Shown piece by piece: positions 12,797 to 24,015 of a stretch of DNA of 64,000 bases. Below the pieces are notes generated by a model. The model saw only the letters and a list, made by a program, of their open reading frames with translations. It had not been told where the DNA came from and ran no database searches. Position numbers and translations under genes: made by a program. This stretch comes from Batillaria attramentaria. Lineage: Eukaryota > Mollusca > Gastropoda > Batillariidae. The stretch is from assembly GCA_018292915.2 (NCBI GenBank), contig JACVVK020000018.1, forward strand, positions 836,001 to 900,000, written 5' to 3'. Each line of letters opens with the position of its first letter. Position 1 is the first letter of the stretch.

Positions 12797-15020
12797 GTAC
12801 ATAACATTAAACACCGTCACAATTTTGCAGACTTGAAATTTCAAGGCAAAAACAAACCAGTGATGTTTGCATTTTGTGTTTTTATTTTGAAGGCTTAACC
12901 TTCAGCAATATCACAAAAGAGAATGAAAGACTCACTAGATGCAAAGAAATGCAATGAAAAAGTGGTGTGAACATAACTTTACGTCAAGCGGCATGTTAAA
13001 CTGAAATGAGCACCATTATGACAGAGTACTGATACTGTTTGGTCAATAAAACCTTCTTAAGAACACTGTTTGGGTTACTCAATAATAATGTAGTGCAATA
13101 CATGAACAATAATAAATGATACGTAAACAGAAATGGATTCAAATGTTTCTGGTTTTCTGCTTGACGGAACATGTCAATAAAACACTTTAAAAAGCTAAAC
13201 ATTTTATTCCAGTTATTATTGTTTCCCAGTAAAATTAAAGACCGACCCTTGAAATACAGTGTACATGCAAAAACAAAAATAACAGTTGCTACTTCACTGT
13301 GTCCCTGAATATAGTGATCAAAGAAAGAACTGAGCATGCTTAAACATAACATTACAACATGACAGACTCATTCCAAACTTTTAAAGTCACACAGAAGGAA
13401 AAGGTACAAAAAAATATATTACCAGTGACTTTGTTTTTATGGTAAATACACCTTAGTCACACAAAAGTGTATCTGACAGATTTAACACATGAATTATTAC
13501 CATATCCAGCTGTCTGAACATAACTTGACACACTTGAACACAACATTACACTGTGACAGACAAATTTCAGATAGCTAAAGTCAACCAGAAGGAAAAAGAA
13601 CAAAACATATCAGTTGTAGTAGGTGTGGTTCAATGGGAGGTACTCTTTAACCCCCTCAAAGTATGATTTTAAGCTTAATCCCATAGATAATTGCTATCTC
13701 AAGCTACATGAATGTAACTTTACGCAACTTCGAACATAACACTACACTGTGACAGACTCATTTGAGACTGTCAAAATCAAACAAGAGGAAATGGAACAAA
13801 AAAATGTATTACCAGGAAGTGTGCTTTAATCGAAGGTACACATTCTCTTCACAAAAATATGATTTAAAAGCATAATAAAATTGTTAACTGTCATTATCAA
13901 GTTGCTGGAACTTAACTTGACAAACACTCATGCAACAGCTTTCACTCAAACACACACAGGGATGATGCATACAAACTGCTATAATCAAGAAGGGGCTCAC
14001 AGCATAGGAAATAGTGAATACCTATCATTTTTCAGTACAGCAAAGGAAAAAAATGTAACCTTTGACTGAACATAACTTGAAACCCACTGTTTGTGTATAA
14101 AGTTGTGTTCAAACACAAACAGCTCCTGCACATTTTCTATTGGTGTGATCCTGGAAAAAAAAACCACAGTCATGAATAAAAACACATAATTTCGCTGTCC
14201 TCTATTTCTGGCCATTAAAAAAATGATGGAATGCCCAAGTTGTTGTTTGTACATAATATAACAACTGCATGAATCTGGGTACGGTGTGTAAGGTTAACTT
14301 CAATAAACAAACAGATGAACACACACAAATGTGTTTGAATGGAAATTTTCAAGACTCCAGGGAGAAAAATTATTCCAAAGATGTTTAGCAGGATATTTTA
14401 TTTTTGTTTGGTGCTAGACTTGTCGTCGTATGAGTTTGAACATAATGCTGACGACCTTCGTTTGTGAGTAAAGTTGTGTTCAAACCAGAGACATCTGAAA
14501 TTTTACATAAGAAAGCTTTACTCCCCGCAAAGGATCTTTTTCCGAGTAGCTTTCCACCTAAAAATACCTAAGGCATTCATTGTTTGTTGCTGAATACACA
14601 ACTTTTGTAACAGAGTCATGAACATAACGTTTACAACCTAAACCACAAATGTCTCCACGGCTGTATCGATTAGAATCACGACAAGGATTAACATCCACAC
14701 GCTGGTGATACCAATCACCACACTAACATCGAGTTTACCATTGCCGCTGTTGTCAGCAGTATTCCAAAATGCACAAGAACACAGACTCTTTGTGTTTATT
14801 CACTTTTTGCTGCTGAGTTGACTAGATTTGTCTGAAGATAACACTTAACACTTAAAACTTACCCTCGGGATTATCGGCTGCCTCCTCCAGTGACGGTTAT
14901 CAAAGTCATCGGCTCAAAGAAATCATGCTTCCAGCTTGTGTTTGAAACGGCCGCTGGTTGAATTTATCTCATACCCGAGTGTACCGATCGATTTCTTCTC
15001 GCGTGAACATAACAGTAAAA
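12797..15020. repeat. Degenerate tandem array, about 184-bp period, marked by GAACATAAC boxes
   Basis: The box GAACATAAC, or a one- to three-base variant, recurs at about 12797, 12969, 13166, 13342, 13516, 13710, 13909, 14068, 14249, 14438, 14619, 14833 and 15004. Spacing is 159-214 bp with a mean near 184. The central units (13342, 13516, 13710) share longer blocks: ACAGACTCATT, then AAAGTCA, then AGAAGGAAA. Later units (14068, 14438) share AAAGTTGTGTTCAAAC after the box. About 13 diverged units. The array sits upstream of the phosphatase start codon, probably in its 5' UTR intron or promoter region. Confidence 0.7.
14864..15010 (-). other. Candidate untranslated first exon of the phosphatase gene (donor end only)
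   Basis: The minus strand has a perfect donor consensus, GAGG|GTAAGTTTT, with the exon ending at 14863. The phosphatase gene needs an upstream untranslated exon because its ATG follows an acceptor by 2 nt. This is the best-looking minus-strand donor seen in the upstream region. The 5' end of the exon cannot be placed; 15010 is only nominal. Confidence 0.3.
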
Positions 15021-16990
15021 TTAACACACCGTCGGGTCTTCGAAATCAACACGAAGTTTCTTTTCAACAACACGAGATATATCGGTGTTCTTCCATGAAA
15101 AATAAAGAGTGAAAAAACGATGTTGAGATTATGCAAGTTAGGTATTTCGCAGGACAAAAGTACGTTCGACCTCGGTGGTCGATGTTGATCATCGGAAGTT
15201 TACAACGACGTTATGTCCAAACGTGCCTACATTTTCAGTCATTTTTCTAAAAAACGGAAAATATTTGACACCTGCCAGTATGCCGACTGAAATAAAGGCA
15301 GTTTTGAGCATTTGGAGACAGCAAATGTGTTCACTGACCGTTCTCCATGTTTCTCAAAATAACACTTCAGCGATCGCAAGTACTTTCTGTCACGTTTTTC
15401 TTCCACTGCAATCACCGATTTTTCGCCAAAAACCCAGAGTTTTAAACGCAAGAAGTAAATGTACCACATCCAATTCTCACTGTTTGAAACTCTGATTTAT
15501 ACTGAACAAGTGAGCCAAAGTAGACAACTGTGCATGCCTTTTAAACAAATTTGTAGCATCATTCATGTGAATGGGTAGCCATTTTGAGCACTCGACTCAC
15601 CTCTGTACTCTTGACCATATACATGTGACAAAACATGTTCATGTGAGTTCAAAAGGGAATCCATATTTTGGGAACTATAAACCTAAAAGTGATACTAGTA
15701 CTACTGATCCGACAGGCAAGTAACAAGCTGACTACTAAAATCAGTGCTACCTCACGTATTCCATTTAAGCGAGTGTGGGGTGAGGGTGATGCCGAGTAGT
15801 GTTCCCGATTACGAACAGGTGTGCGTATTTGTATGCACAAAACTCACAAATTTGAGAACAGCGCTTCACAGGGGACGCACATTTCTGGTCTTGCTGCGAC
15901 AGTATTTTTCCAACAAAAAGCGGTCTGTAACTTAACCAGCAGCAGCCACTCGCAGCATCACATTTCTACTGAGCCATTGTGCATAACAGACAGAATCTGA
16001 CTGGATTAAGCACTCTGGGACTCATTCTGTCCAATCATAATGCTCTATTTGGTAAGCGTGCAGGTTCCTCGCCTTGCTGATTCACTATGGCTGACAATTA
16101 TAAGCTACAATTCACATGTATGTCCCAAGGACCCTTGTATTTTCGAATCACAGTGAACACAGCTGAAAATTCTTGATCCCTTTCATCATATTTCACAACA
16201 CAAGCAATGGATCAACAGTATTTTTCCCTTTGCCAACATTCATGAGGTCAGATGCTTCATATATATATATATATATATATATACCCTGTCTGTAAAAGCC
16301 AATGGTGCCTGCTGGATCATAAACAGTTTAAATGGATAAATACAGGGCTTCCCAGGCCTGTGTCATGCTGTCACGACTAAGTGCCACAAAACGAACAGGT
16401 CTCAATTACCTGCAGCGACTTTTATGAGTATGACCTCACTAGCTGCACTGAGTACACCTGACCTTGTTCAGGGCTGTAGCATTAATGGAAGCCCTAACAT
16501 CGCTGGAGCAAATTAAGGCAACAGATCAATAGAAACAGTGTTGAAACTTGATCATACATGTTAGGTATATGAGGCTGACCTATGAGTATGAGTGTAGTCA
16601 TGCAGTCCTGTACAGGTTGCCCGGGAGGAAACATCTTCTATTATATTATGATCACTCATTTACCGGAACAGTTGCATTATCATACATGTACAGAACCAGC
16701 AAATGCAAAGTGTTCTTTGCATCTGCACATTCACACCATTAGACCTGTGCATACCCTGCCATACTGAGCATACACAGGCAGTACATTTGCTGCAATGCAT
16801 TGCTGACTGATCTGTGCTAGCTCCAGGGTATGTAAATGGAGGCAATTCTGATAAGCTGGAGCATGCATAATCTGACCCATGCAACCCCTTTGTATGAACT
16901 GTGGTATTTGTAGTGTTGCTAACTGTATAGTATAATTATGTATATATTGTAAAGTATGCATCCTGCAGAACGGTCAGACCCGGACTGAAT
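15020..16990. other. Intergenic stretch; no gene recognised
   Basis: Contains opposed short open frames at 15175-15495 (plus) and 15239-15469 (minus), neither with a family motif nor a convincing start context. An (AT)n tract lies at about 16258-16282. Nothing else could be supported. Confidence 0.4.
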
Positions 16991-16999
16991 TAAAATAAC

Positions 17000-17124
17000 C
17001 AAAAGCACCTCTCCAAAAAGTAAAGAGCTGTCAAATGGTCCTTTTCTGGTCCTGTTGCAAGGACTGAAGAAGAGGACACTGAAGAATCTATCAAACCAAC
17101 GTCCATTACAAAATCGATGACATT
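17000..17124 (-). other. Possible terminal exon of an unrecognised minus-strand gene
   Basis: A good acceptor (TCTTTCTTCAG) is followed by an open frame of 44 codons beginning NVIDFVMDVGLIDSS and ending LTALYFLERCFWLF before TAA. Amino-acid composition looks protein-like, but no family was recognised. The next candidate exon upstream ends in its own stop, so the two may be alternative ends of one gene or chance. Confidence 0.25.
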
Positions 17125-17253
17125 CTGAAGAAAGATCATGTAACTGGGGTTAGCACTGAACAGAAACGTACATAAACAATTATAATGTGTATCTGCTGGT
17201 CTGTTCCTACGGAAAGACGAGTCTGCACGAAGCTGGTCAAGAAACTAAGCTAT

Positions 17254-17325
17254 GAAGGACACACTCAGGTCCGTCAGTAATTTGGAAATCTTATCGCACA
17301 ACGACAGCATGTCCAACTGCAAGAA
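17254..17325 (-). other. Possible short terminal exon of an unrecognised minus-strand gene
   Basis: A strong acceptor (TATTTCTTGCAG) precedes LDMLSLCDKISKLLTDLS, then VSFIA and TAG. The stretch is leucine-rich and helix-like, as in a coiled coil. No matching upstream exon or family was recognised. It overlaps no other gene but lies just beside a plus-strand candidate exon at 17412-17547. Confidence 0.25.
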
Positions 17326-17411
17326 ATAAATAGGAAATACTAAAGAGAAACAAATTACCGGTTGCAGGGCTGAAGATACGGCGTGGGCGTTACAAAAAAT
17401 CACATTGACAC

Positions 17412-17547
17412 ATGAAACAAGTTGGGATCCCAAGCGTTGACACCGAAACTGTGAATGGATTACAAGCCGCACAACAGCCAACAACAAACTTACAAATGCG
17501 CCGACAAATAGATCCCTACTACATGAAGAATAATACAAAATCGGCCA
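17412..17547 (+). other. Possible first coding exon of an unrecognised plus-strand gene
   Basis: An ATG opens a 45-codon frame starting MKQVGIPSVDTETVNGLQ and containing MRRQIDPYYMKNN, ending at a consensus donor (CCA|GTAAGTATT). No downstream partner exon or protein family was recognised. The same bases are open on the minus strand with another good donor, so the call is weak. Confidence 0.25.
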
Positions 17548-17729
17548 GTAAGTATTTTGGTTGTGTTGTAGCGTCCCTGAAACATGCTTTTACACCAGGC
17601 AGCGCATTATCCCAGAGTTAATTTTGCTAAAAATAAGATCGAAGCTGCAGACTACGAATAGCAGTTGTCTATGCGCACGTCAGGCGTGATGAGAAACGAC
17701 AGTTCCTATGCGCACACCACAGCAATGCG

Positions 17730-17835
17730 GGTGGTTGGGGGTTTAACGTCCTTTTCCACCACATACGGGTGATATCAAAGACGGGGCAACGATGAAAAAG
17801 CCAGCACAAATATTTGGCCCCAGCCGGAATACGAC
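17730..17835 (-). mobile_element. SINE-1 copy, 5'-truncated
   Basis: On the minus strand it holds the SINE-1 body (GGGGCCAAATATTTGTGC, GTTGCCCCGTCTTTGAT) and tail (GTGGTGGAAAAGGACGTTAA), but the tRNA-like promoter head is missing. Same family as 26251-26429. Confidence 0.8.
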
Positions 17836-18615
17836 AGTAATGCACAGTATATAATAATCAGTGTACTAAGAAGACTGAGACGCTTATCTGCCCATGTTTA
17901 ATAAAAATAACAAAAGTAAAATAAATGTGGAAAAAATTACCCCATCCCAACAGCAGCAGCAACAGTAATGACAAACCAATCTGAAGTTCTACTCAGTGAT
18001 TAAAACTTCAAATCAGTCTTTAGAAAAATCCATTGGATGGTCAACTGTCTCTGCAGCGGTTTCACCAAAGAACTTAACAACAGCAACACTGAACAACAAC
18101 AACAACAACAACGAAAGCCAGCCAAACAAACAAATAACACTTGCAGATACAACAAACAAAACTTCTTTTTCCTATTATAGTTGTCCCGGCCAGAGACATA
18201 ATGTCTCTGTCCCGGCAGACTGAAGGAACAACACACTGATGAACAAGGAATTTAGATGATTTGTGACATGGCTAATAAGGGGCTTTTGTTCATGACTATG
18301 CATCCTCAGTATGACACTGTCAAAATAATTGATAGGTCTACTGTGACTGTGACACAAAGCGGGCTACTGCAGTTGCTGGAGAGCCAGTTTAGATAATGGA
18401 CTACATATAAATAATGAAGACTGCCTATATATAGAACCATCGAGATGTTTTCCCAAGGAAAAAAAAAAAGGCCACACCCGTGTATATATACCCCGCCCCC
18501 CTCCCCCCCCCCCCCCCGTTCGGCCCAGAAGCGGTTTTTGCGCTCGTTCCGTGCATACAGACGTAAACGCTGAGCTGACGGACATGCGGCAGCGTTCAAA
18601 TAGACTGCGGGTTGC

Positions 18616-19423
18616 TAGTCAACTCGGCCCTTGCAAAGTCGGCCAACTAACAACTCGTTCCATTTCAAAATCCGGTCGGCCCAATTTCAAGTAAGGTCGG
18701 CCCAAGTCATGGTCAGGTCGGCCGACTTTCCTTTTTCAATTGTTTTGTGCAGGTGACCATCACCCCATCCCCCTCCATAGATTACATCTCCTCAGCCAGT
18801 TTTTCTTTCTTCCCTTCATCAATTTCAGCCTATGAGACTCTGAGTTATTTTCAGACACTGGCAGTCCACTGACTGCGAGCCGGATACTACTTAGTCGGTG
18901 GTATGGTTTTTCCCATTCCCAGACCACAATGACATAAAAAGAGAAAGAGTAACAACTTGGACACATTCTATTGTTCTCGATGAACAGTCCATAACTGAAC
19001 CAGAGCATGTAACCCCTCATGAACATTCATGTACAGATGATATACGCAATTACTGACACCCGGCTATCATGCAGGATCCCACCTCCCCAACCCCCAACAA
19101 TAACAAGACTGATACAAAGTATTGACTGAAGCCAACAAAATTTGTAACTGACAAATAATGAAATATCAAAGGGCATCTAGTAGCCGAGAAACTGACAACT
19201 TTATGGCGGGACGGGGCAGACTCATGATTTCGCTGCGCGCAGCAGCAAATTTCAGAGAAAAAAAAAGACTGTGGCGTTTCTCCAGACAAATACATACTTT
19301 CACGTACACTTTTTGTACGTACACAATGGTGTAACGAAATCTGCGTCATAGACACCTTACGTGCACATTACGCTGCTGCGGGTTTTTTTTTTTGGCGGGA
19401 GTTGTGCGACCCTGACGTCAGTG

Positions 19424-19466
<43 letters not shown>

Positions 19467-19503
19467 GTCCGTGTGTGTGTGTGGGTCCGTGTGTGTGTGC
19501 AAC

Positions 19504-19538
<35 letters not shown>

Positions 19539-20453
19539 TTTTGAAAGTTCATCCAATTATACTGAATAGGTTCGTAGCACAGCTCTGTAGCTCTGACAGA
19601 TTTTGTGCAAAAACAACAACAACAACAACAACTACTTGCAAAAAAAAAAAAAAAAATCTGCGGTAGGGGTCGTTTGCGTATCAGTATAAGGCCGAGTATC
19701 CTTCAAATTTCTCATCATCCCGGCCGATTTTTGTCACGTGTGACAACTGCACATATGACAGGAACTACTGTGACTGCACTGTTATATCTTGAATATTCAG
19801 AATAACAGAAATTTTAGCTACTAGTAAAAAACAGTTATTCTTCAAGTTCCTGCGAGAAGCACCGACCCAAAGAGTTCCAATTTTGCGATTTCTTAAGAAC
19901 AGTCCAAGGTATTCAACTCCATGTTCCACCACTGAGTCCTCTAAATCTTCCAGATTTCTTCCAGATTTTATGTAAAAATTAATTCAGTTAGGGAAGGCAC
20001 AAAAAGCACTGACCAACAGGGATATCACAAGACATGAACAAGCATGCTCTGCCAGACGACGTTCGTGAGGCTGAACTTGAATTTGGGGAAAAAACCCAGC
20101 GGGAACAGTAAACATACAAAATAACTGAAGTTTGGAGAAACAACTTTATGGGATGGGGCCATTCCTCCTCACTGAGTTCTATGATTCTCTAAATCAGTGT
20201 AACTGACTTCAAGTGAGTCAGTCTCAGCCGTGCCATATCAGTCATCAAGTATTTGAACAAAATTGGTGCAACACATTATTCTCCTATCTGTTGTGAACTT
20301 TAGTTTACAATTTCAAAGCTTAATTTTAATATTATTCACCAGGTGACGGGACCGCCAAACCGATTAAAAGAAAGAAAAAAAAAATGACAAATCGGCCTGA
20401 CTTTTGATGACCGAGTAAGTTGGCCGAGTTTGAAATGGGGCGAGTTGACCTAA
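18616..20453. mobile_element. TA-flanked terminal-inverted-repeat element, about 1.84 kb, no transposase seen
   Basis: The left end TAGTCAACTCGGCCC is matched in inverse by CGAGTTGACCTA at the right end. Just inside both ends lie several copies of a GTCGGCC box (GGTCGGCCCAA, AAGTCGGCCAAC on the left; AACTCGGCCAACTTACTCGG in inverse on the right). TA at both outer edges suggests a TA target duplication, as in Tc1/mariner-like elements. No transposase motif was found inside, so the element is probably non-autonomous. It lies between the 17-kb candidate exons and SMIM20. Confidence 0.6.
19425..19537. repeat. Interrupted (GT)n microsatellite
   Basis: TG repeats split by GGGTCC and GCAACG, inside the 18.6-20.5 kb inverted-repeat element. 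Confidence 0.95.
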
Positions 20454-20627
20454 TGCCAGATTGCGTATGGATACACTCATCAGTGGAGTGATGTCACAAA
20501 TAAGAAAACTTACGAAAAAAATCACAGGAATGTATGAAAGTCCATCAGAAATCTCTTGAGCTAGTTATTCAACACCTCATGTACGAAAAACAATGCAAAA
20601 ACTCATAAACGTAATTTTAGTCTTTCC

Positions 20628-20679
20628 GGTCTAAGGGACGTAAATCGTTTGTTTAATTTTGAGTAGTGTCCCTTAGACC
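20628..20679. promoter_or_regulatory. Perfect 12-bp inverted repeat just upstream of SMIM20
   Basis: GGTCTAAGGGAC (20628-20639) is mirrored by GTCCCTTAGACC (20668-20679) across a 28-nt AT-rich spacer, 72 bp before the SMIM20 start codon. It could be a promoter site, a hairpin in the 5' UTR or the remnant of a small transposon. The sequence does not decide among these. Confidence 0.4.
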
Positions 20680-20751
20680 AGCTTTCTGATCAAGGTCGGC
20701 TGCTAAACGCCACATTCAAGTGATTATTTTCGCACAACAAAGAATGAAAAC

Positions 20752-21896
20752 ATGTCTATGGCGACTCGCTGGCGGTCTTTGGTAGCAATCGGCGCTGTTA
20801 TTGGTGGCATAGCTATCGCAACATATCCAATCATCGTTGCTCCTTACATGAATCCAGACCCATGGAGTAAGTCATACGACTCGGCATGCTGTGTGGTGAC
20901 GAAATGGTCACTATACATAATGTTTTTTGGGGGTAATTGGTTACCTAACTCAAAATCTCAGTCAGTGTAGATTAAAGGGTAAAGACATTGGTGGTAAACA
21001 GTGGTCGGGGGCCATCTGTCCGTTTCTGGCAAAGCAGATACCTGAGGTATAATATATTCATAATCCTGCAAATACTTTGACAGTTACGATTCACAAACAC
21101 GCATGAAGTGAGATTTCAAGTGTTGGAGACTGCAAATTACAATGCTGTGTTTGCACTGAGCTGTTCTGTGTGCATAATGCTATTACTAATAGCTCCATTT
21201 GGTGCTTCATATTTGTAGGAGAGCAGCAGAAGGCGAACAGAGAGGGCCTCGACAGGGAGAAGATTCAACCAGGGGGTAAGACTGACATTTGATAAGTAAG
21301 CAGTTTGCAATGTGTATTTTCCAATCAGGATGCTTGATGAGAATGTGAAGATCCTTGCTGGTGCAAACTGTACATCCATCATCTGCCTGTTTCTGTTGAT
21401 GCAATAACTGTTACAGATTTCATGGCCATGAGTACATGTCAGGTGAAAACACATCATCAAGATAAAACGTGTGTAAACTGAAACCTGCATTTGCATAGCT
21501 AGTTTCTGGTTAACTCTCTCTATGCTGACAGACGGTTGCTTCTCTTTGACTGGCAGAAACCTGTTTTGCTAGCACTGTATTTAGTTCCTCACTTTATGAT
21601 GTCATGACTGAGAATATTTAAAATGAGAAAGTTGGTGATCCCGTAAATCGAACCTCTGCAGTTAAGCAGTGTGAAAGCAAGGGTCCCAGTTGGGGACTTT
21701 AGCATAGAGAGAGTTAATACCTCCTTCACGCAACTAAGGTGAAACAAGTCCTAGGCAGGATTTGCCTGTGTGTGTGTGTGGAACTGTAGAGTGTATTCTG
21801 CAGACTCGGTAAATGAAGGATACCTGTAAATAAATTTCTGTTTTACCTATTTCTGCAGGTATGAATGTGTGGACAGATCCGTTTGCAAGGAAATGA
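20752..21896 (+). CDS. SMIM20: SMIM20 (MITRAC7; phoenixin-precursor family), 3 exons, 69 aa
   Basis: In vertebrates SMIM20 is a single-span inner-mitochondrial-membrane protein that steadies newly made COX1 during complex IV assembly; its C-terminus is also the source of the peptide phoenixin. Exons: 20752-20866, 21219-21275, 21859-21896, all with GT-AG borders and phase 1 joins. The N-terminus MSMATRWR precedes a hydrophobic span (about residues 9-31) ending in TYPIIVAPYMNP, the family's YPI..P.M signature. The C-terminus IQPGGMNVWTDPFARK aligns with the vertebrate QPPGLKVWSDPFGRK. Length is close to the human 67 aa. An ATG at 20744 is out of frame and closes quickly. The amidation Gly of phoenixin is Ala here. 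Intron 2 carries a TTAA-flanked MITE (21510-21717). An ATTAAA lies at 22406. Confidence 0.93.
21510..21717 (+). mobile_element. TTAA-flanked MITE, copy 1, in SMIM20 intron 2
   Basis: Ends TTAACTCTCTCTATGCT and its inverse AGCATAGAGAGAGTTAA, with TTAA as the duplicated target. The interior shares GGTTGCTT..TTTGACTGG, GTTTTGCTAG..CTGTATTTAG and GGGGAC.TTAGCATAG with the inverted copy at 49120-49339. TTAA targets are typical of piggyBac and Kolobok elements. No coding capacity at 208 bp. Confidence 0.85.
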
Positions 21897-21899
21897 TGC

Positions 21900-23780
21900 A
21901 AGACATGACCAGCGACTGTTGTAACCATCACAACGGGGACATCTACTGCATTTATAGTGTGCAGTCGGACAAGTGGACGCCGACTGTACCCAAAGAAGAA
22001 TGGCAGGGAGAATCCAGTTCCACTTTGCCGTTTCTAATGGTCTTTTGCTGAACTGTTGCCAATAGGGTCTCTGATAATGCAAGTTTTGATAAGTGGTTAA
22101 TTTTCCAAGGTTTGTTAGGGATCCCTCATTGGCTTAAGATTGCTGTAAGAAGTCAGGTTGGAAACTTAGACTTCACTACACTGAAATTCACAGTTTAGCT
22201 TATATAAATTTCTGTCACATAAGAGTACTCTTTCTCTTATATTTCTGTGATACGTAGCCTGAGGTGTGAAAAAGCAAACAAACAAACACATAACAGTATT
22301 TTGACATCATTCAGAGTAACTAAACACATTTTGGTGAGCCAGCTCTGTTTTCAGCAGGAAGAACCTACATGTCATTGATTTGGCAGGCAGTTGGGTCCTT
22401 TTTCTATTAAAACTCTGGTGTTCATGCGAGCACGATTTTTGTAGCCACCTTCTTTACCAGACTTTTAGTTCATGTCATGTGATTTGTAGTCAGTATTTTC
22501 GACAGGAAATACACCGTTTCTGGTGACAATGGAGGTGGCATGCAGTGTTCCTGGTGACACAGTATGCCACATTGCCAAAACCATACATTAGTGACCATTT
22601 CAGGGTTAGTAGGGGTGGAAGACTGTTTGCGCCATTGCTTGTTTTGGTCTGCATTTCTGTGACTGTTTATGTGTGAAATGTGTACATATATAAGTGCAAG
22701 ATGTGTGATGCTTCTCTGAAAGATTTCTGGATCTAGATAATTGCAAGAAGACTTTGTCATTTGTAGCACAGTTTGTACAGGTACTTGTGTGTGTGTGTGT
22801 GTATGTGTGAAAAGGTGGTCTTTTGTCTAGTAAAGGTGTTCAGCCAAACTTGCTTGGATTGTCATAATCAATAATGAGAACTCCTGTGAATGTGGAAATA
22901 CAGTTACACAATTTATTCACTGATTTGTGACAGTGACTGGGGAAAAATCGCCATGAATCTTTTCCCTCGAGTCTTATTACCTCTAATTTTGAGGGCACTG
23001 AATTAATTTGCTGTGGTTGATGTACGTGTATAGTGCCTTTGCAGAAAAACTGCACTGTGTTTCGTCATGATCACCAACCAACGACAGGGTTTTCTTTTAC
23101 ATTGTCAAATAATGTGTCCGAGTCAAGAGACCCAACCAACCTCCATTTCTGTTTCGGTGTTTCTGCCACCAATGACTCTGCACCCTATGGGTTACCAGTG
23201 AACCGTGATGAAAAAAGTACAGAATTGAGCTCATAAAAGGCCTCCGTGAGGCTTTCCAACATATTCATCATCATACATATGTATTCACACTGGCCCATTG
23301 ATTATGATATATTTGAATGTTGCATGTGCATGTTCTGTGAAATCCACATGAATTTCAAAAGAAGAAGAGAGAAACTGCTTTTTCTTTCCTGGGTGCTAAA
23401 AAAACTGGACATCTTGGGATCAATTACGGGCAGTTTATATATAAATCAAATGTCATAAACTCTAAGTGTAGGAATTAAGAACAAGAGGTCTGTGTGGTAG
23501 ATGGTGTATGGCGCACGCCCTGCTGTCCTGACTTTCCCTGCTTTCAAACAATTATAGAAAATGGGCAGTTTGATTGAATTCACACAAAACACTGCACGCA
23601 CAGAATGAAAGCTAGACTAAACACAAAACAACAAAAAACATTTCTACCGGGCTCTCTGAAAGCGGCACATCTTTTAGTGTTACAGAGTCTTACAAAAGTG
23701 TATAGTTACAGAAATAACTACAAAAAAGTTTTTTTTTCCACAGGCGCAATATTCCTGTAAATGTACAGCCTGTATAGGTG
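21900..23780. other. SMIM20 3' flank; no further gene recognised
   Basis: Probably begins with the SMIM20 3' UTR (ATTAAA at 22406 is one possible poly(A) signal). Short open frames occur on both strands but show no family features. Confidence 0.4.
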
Positions 23781-23956
23781 GTCGCCAATAGATGAAGACT
23801 GTCAGAAAACATCAGTCAACCATTGGGCATTATGAAATTGTGGATATGGTTTCTGTCAAACCAAACCGGCTCGACCAAACTGGCCCACCAGTACACCACC
23901 AAATTCATACCCAATTTCTCTCTCTCTCTCCCCCACTCTCTCCCCCACTCTCTCTC

Positions 23957-23957
23957 T

Positions 23958-23998
<41 letters not shown>

Positions 23999-24015
23999 GC
24001 GCGCGCGCGCGCGCA
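23957..24015. repeat. (CT)n-(CA)n-(GC)n compound microsatellite
   Basis: A CT-rich run from about 23919 passes into (CA)n and then (GC)n. The alternating part could form Z-DNA. Confidence 0.95.

Noticed and set aside
15175..15495. 106-codon plus-strand open frame and an overlapping minus-strand frame
   Set aside because: Neither shows a known motif, codon preference or start context; overlapping frames of this length are expected by chance in this much sequence.
20744..20790. Upstream ATG before SMIM20
   Set aside because: It is out of frame with the SMIM20 coding sequence and reaches a stop within about 14 codons; at most a short uORF.
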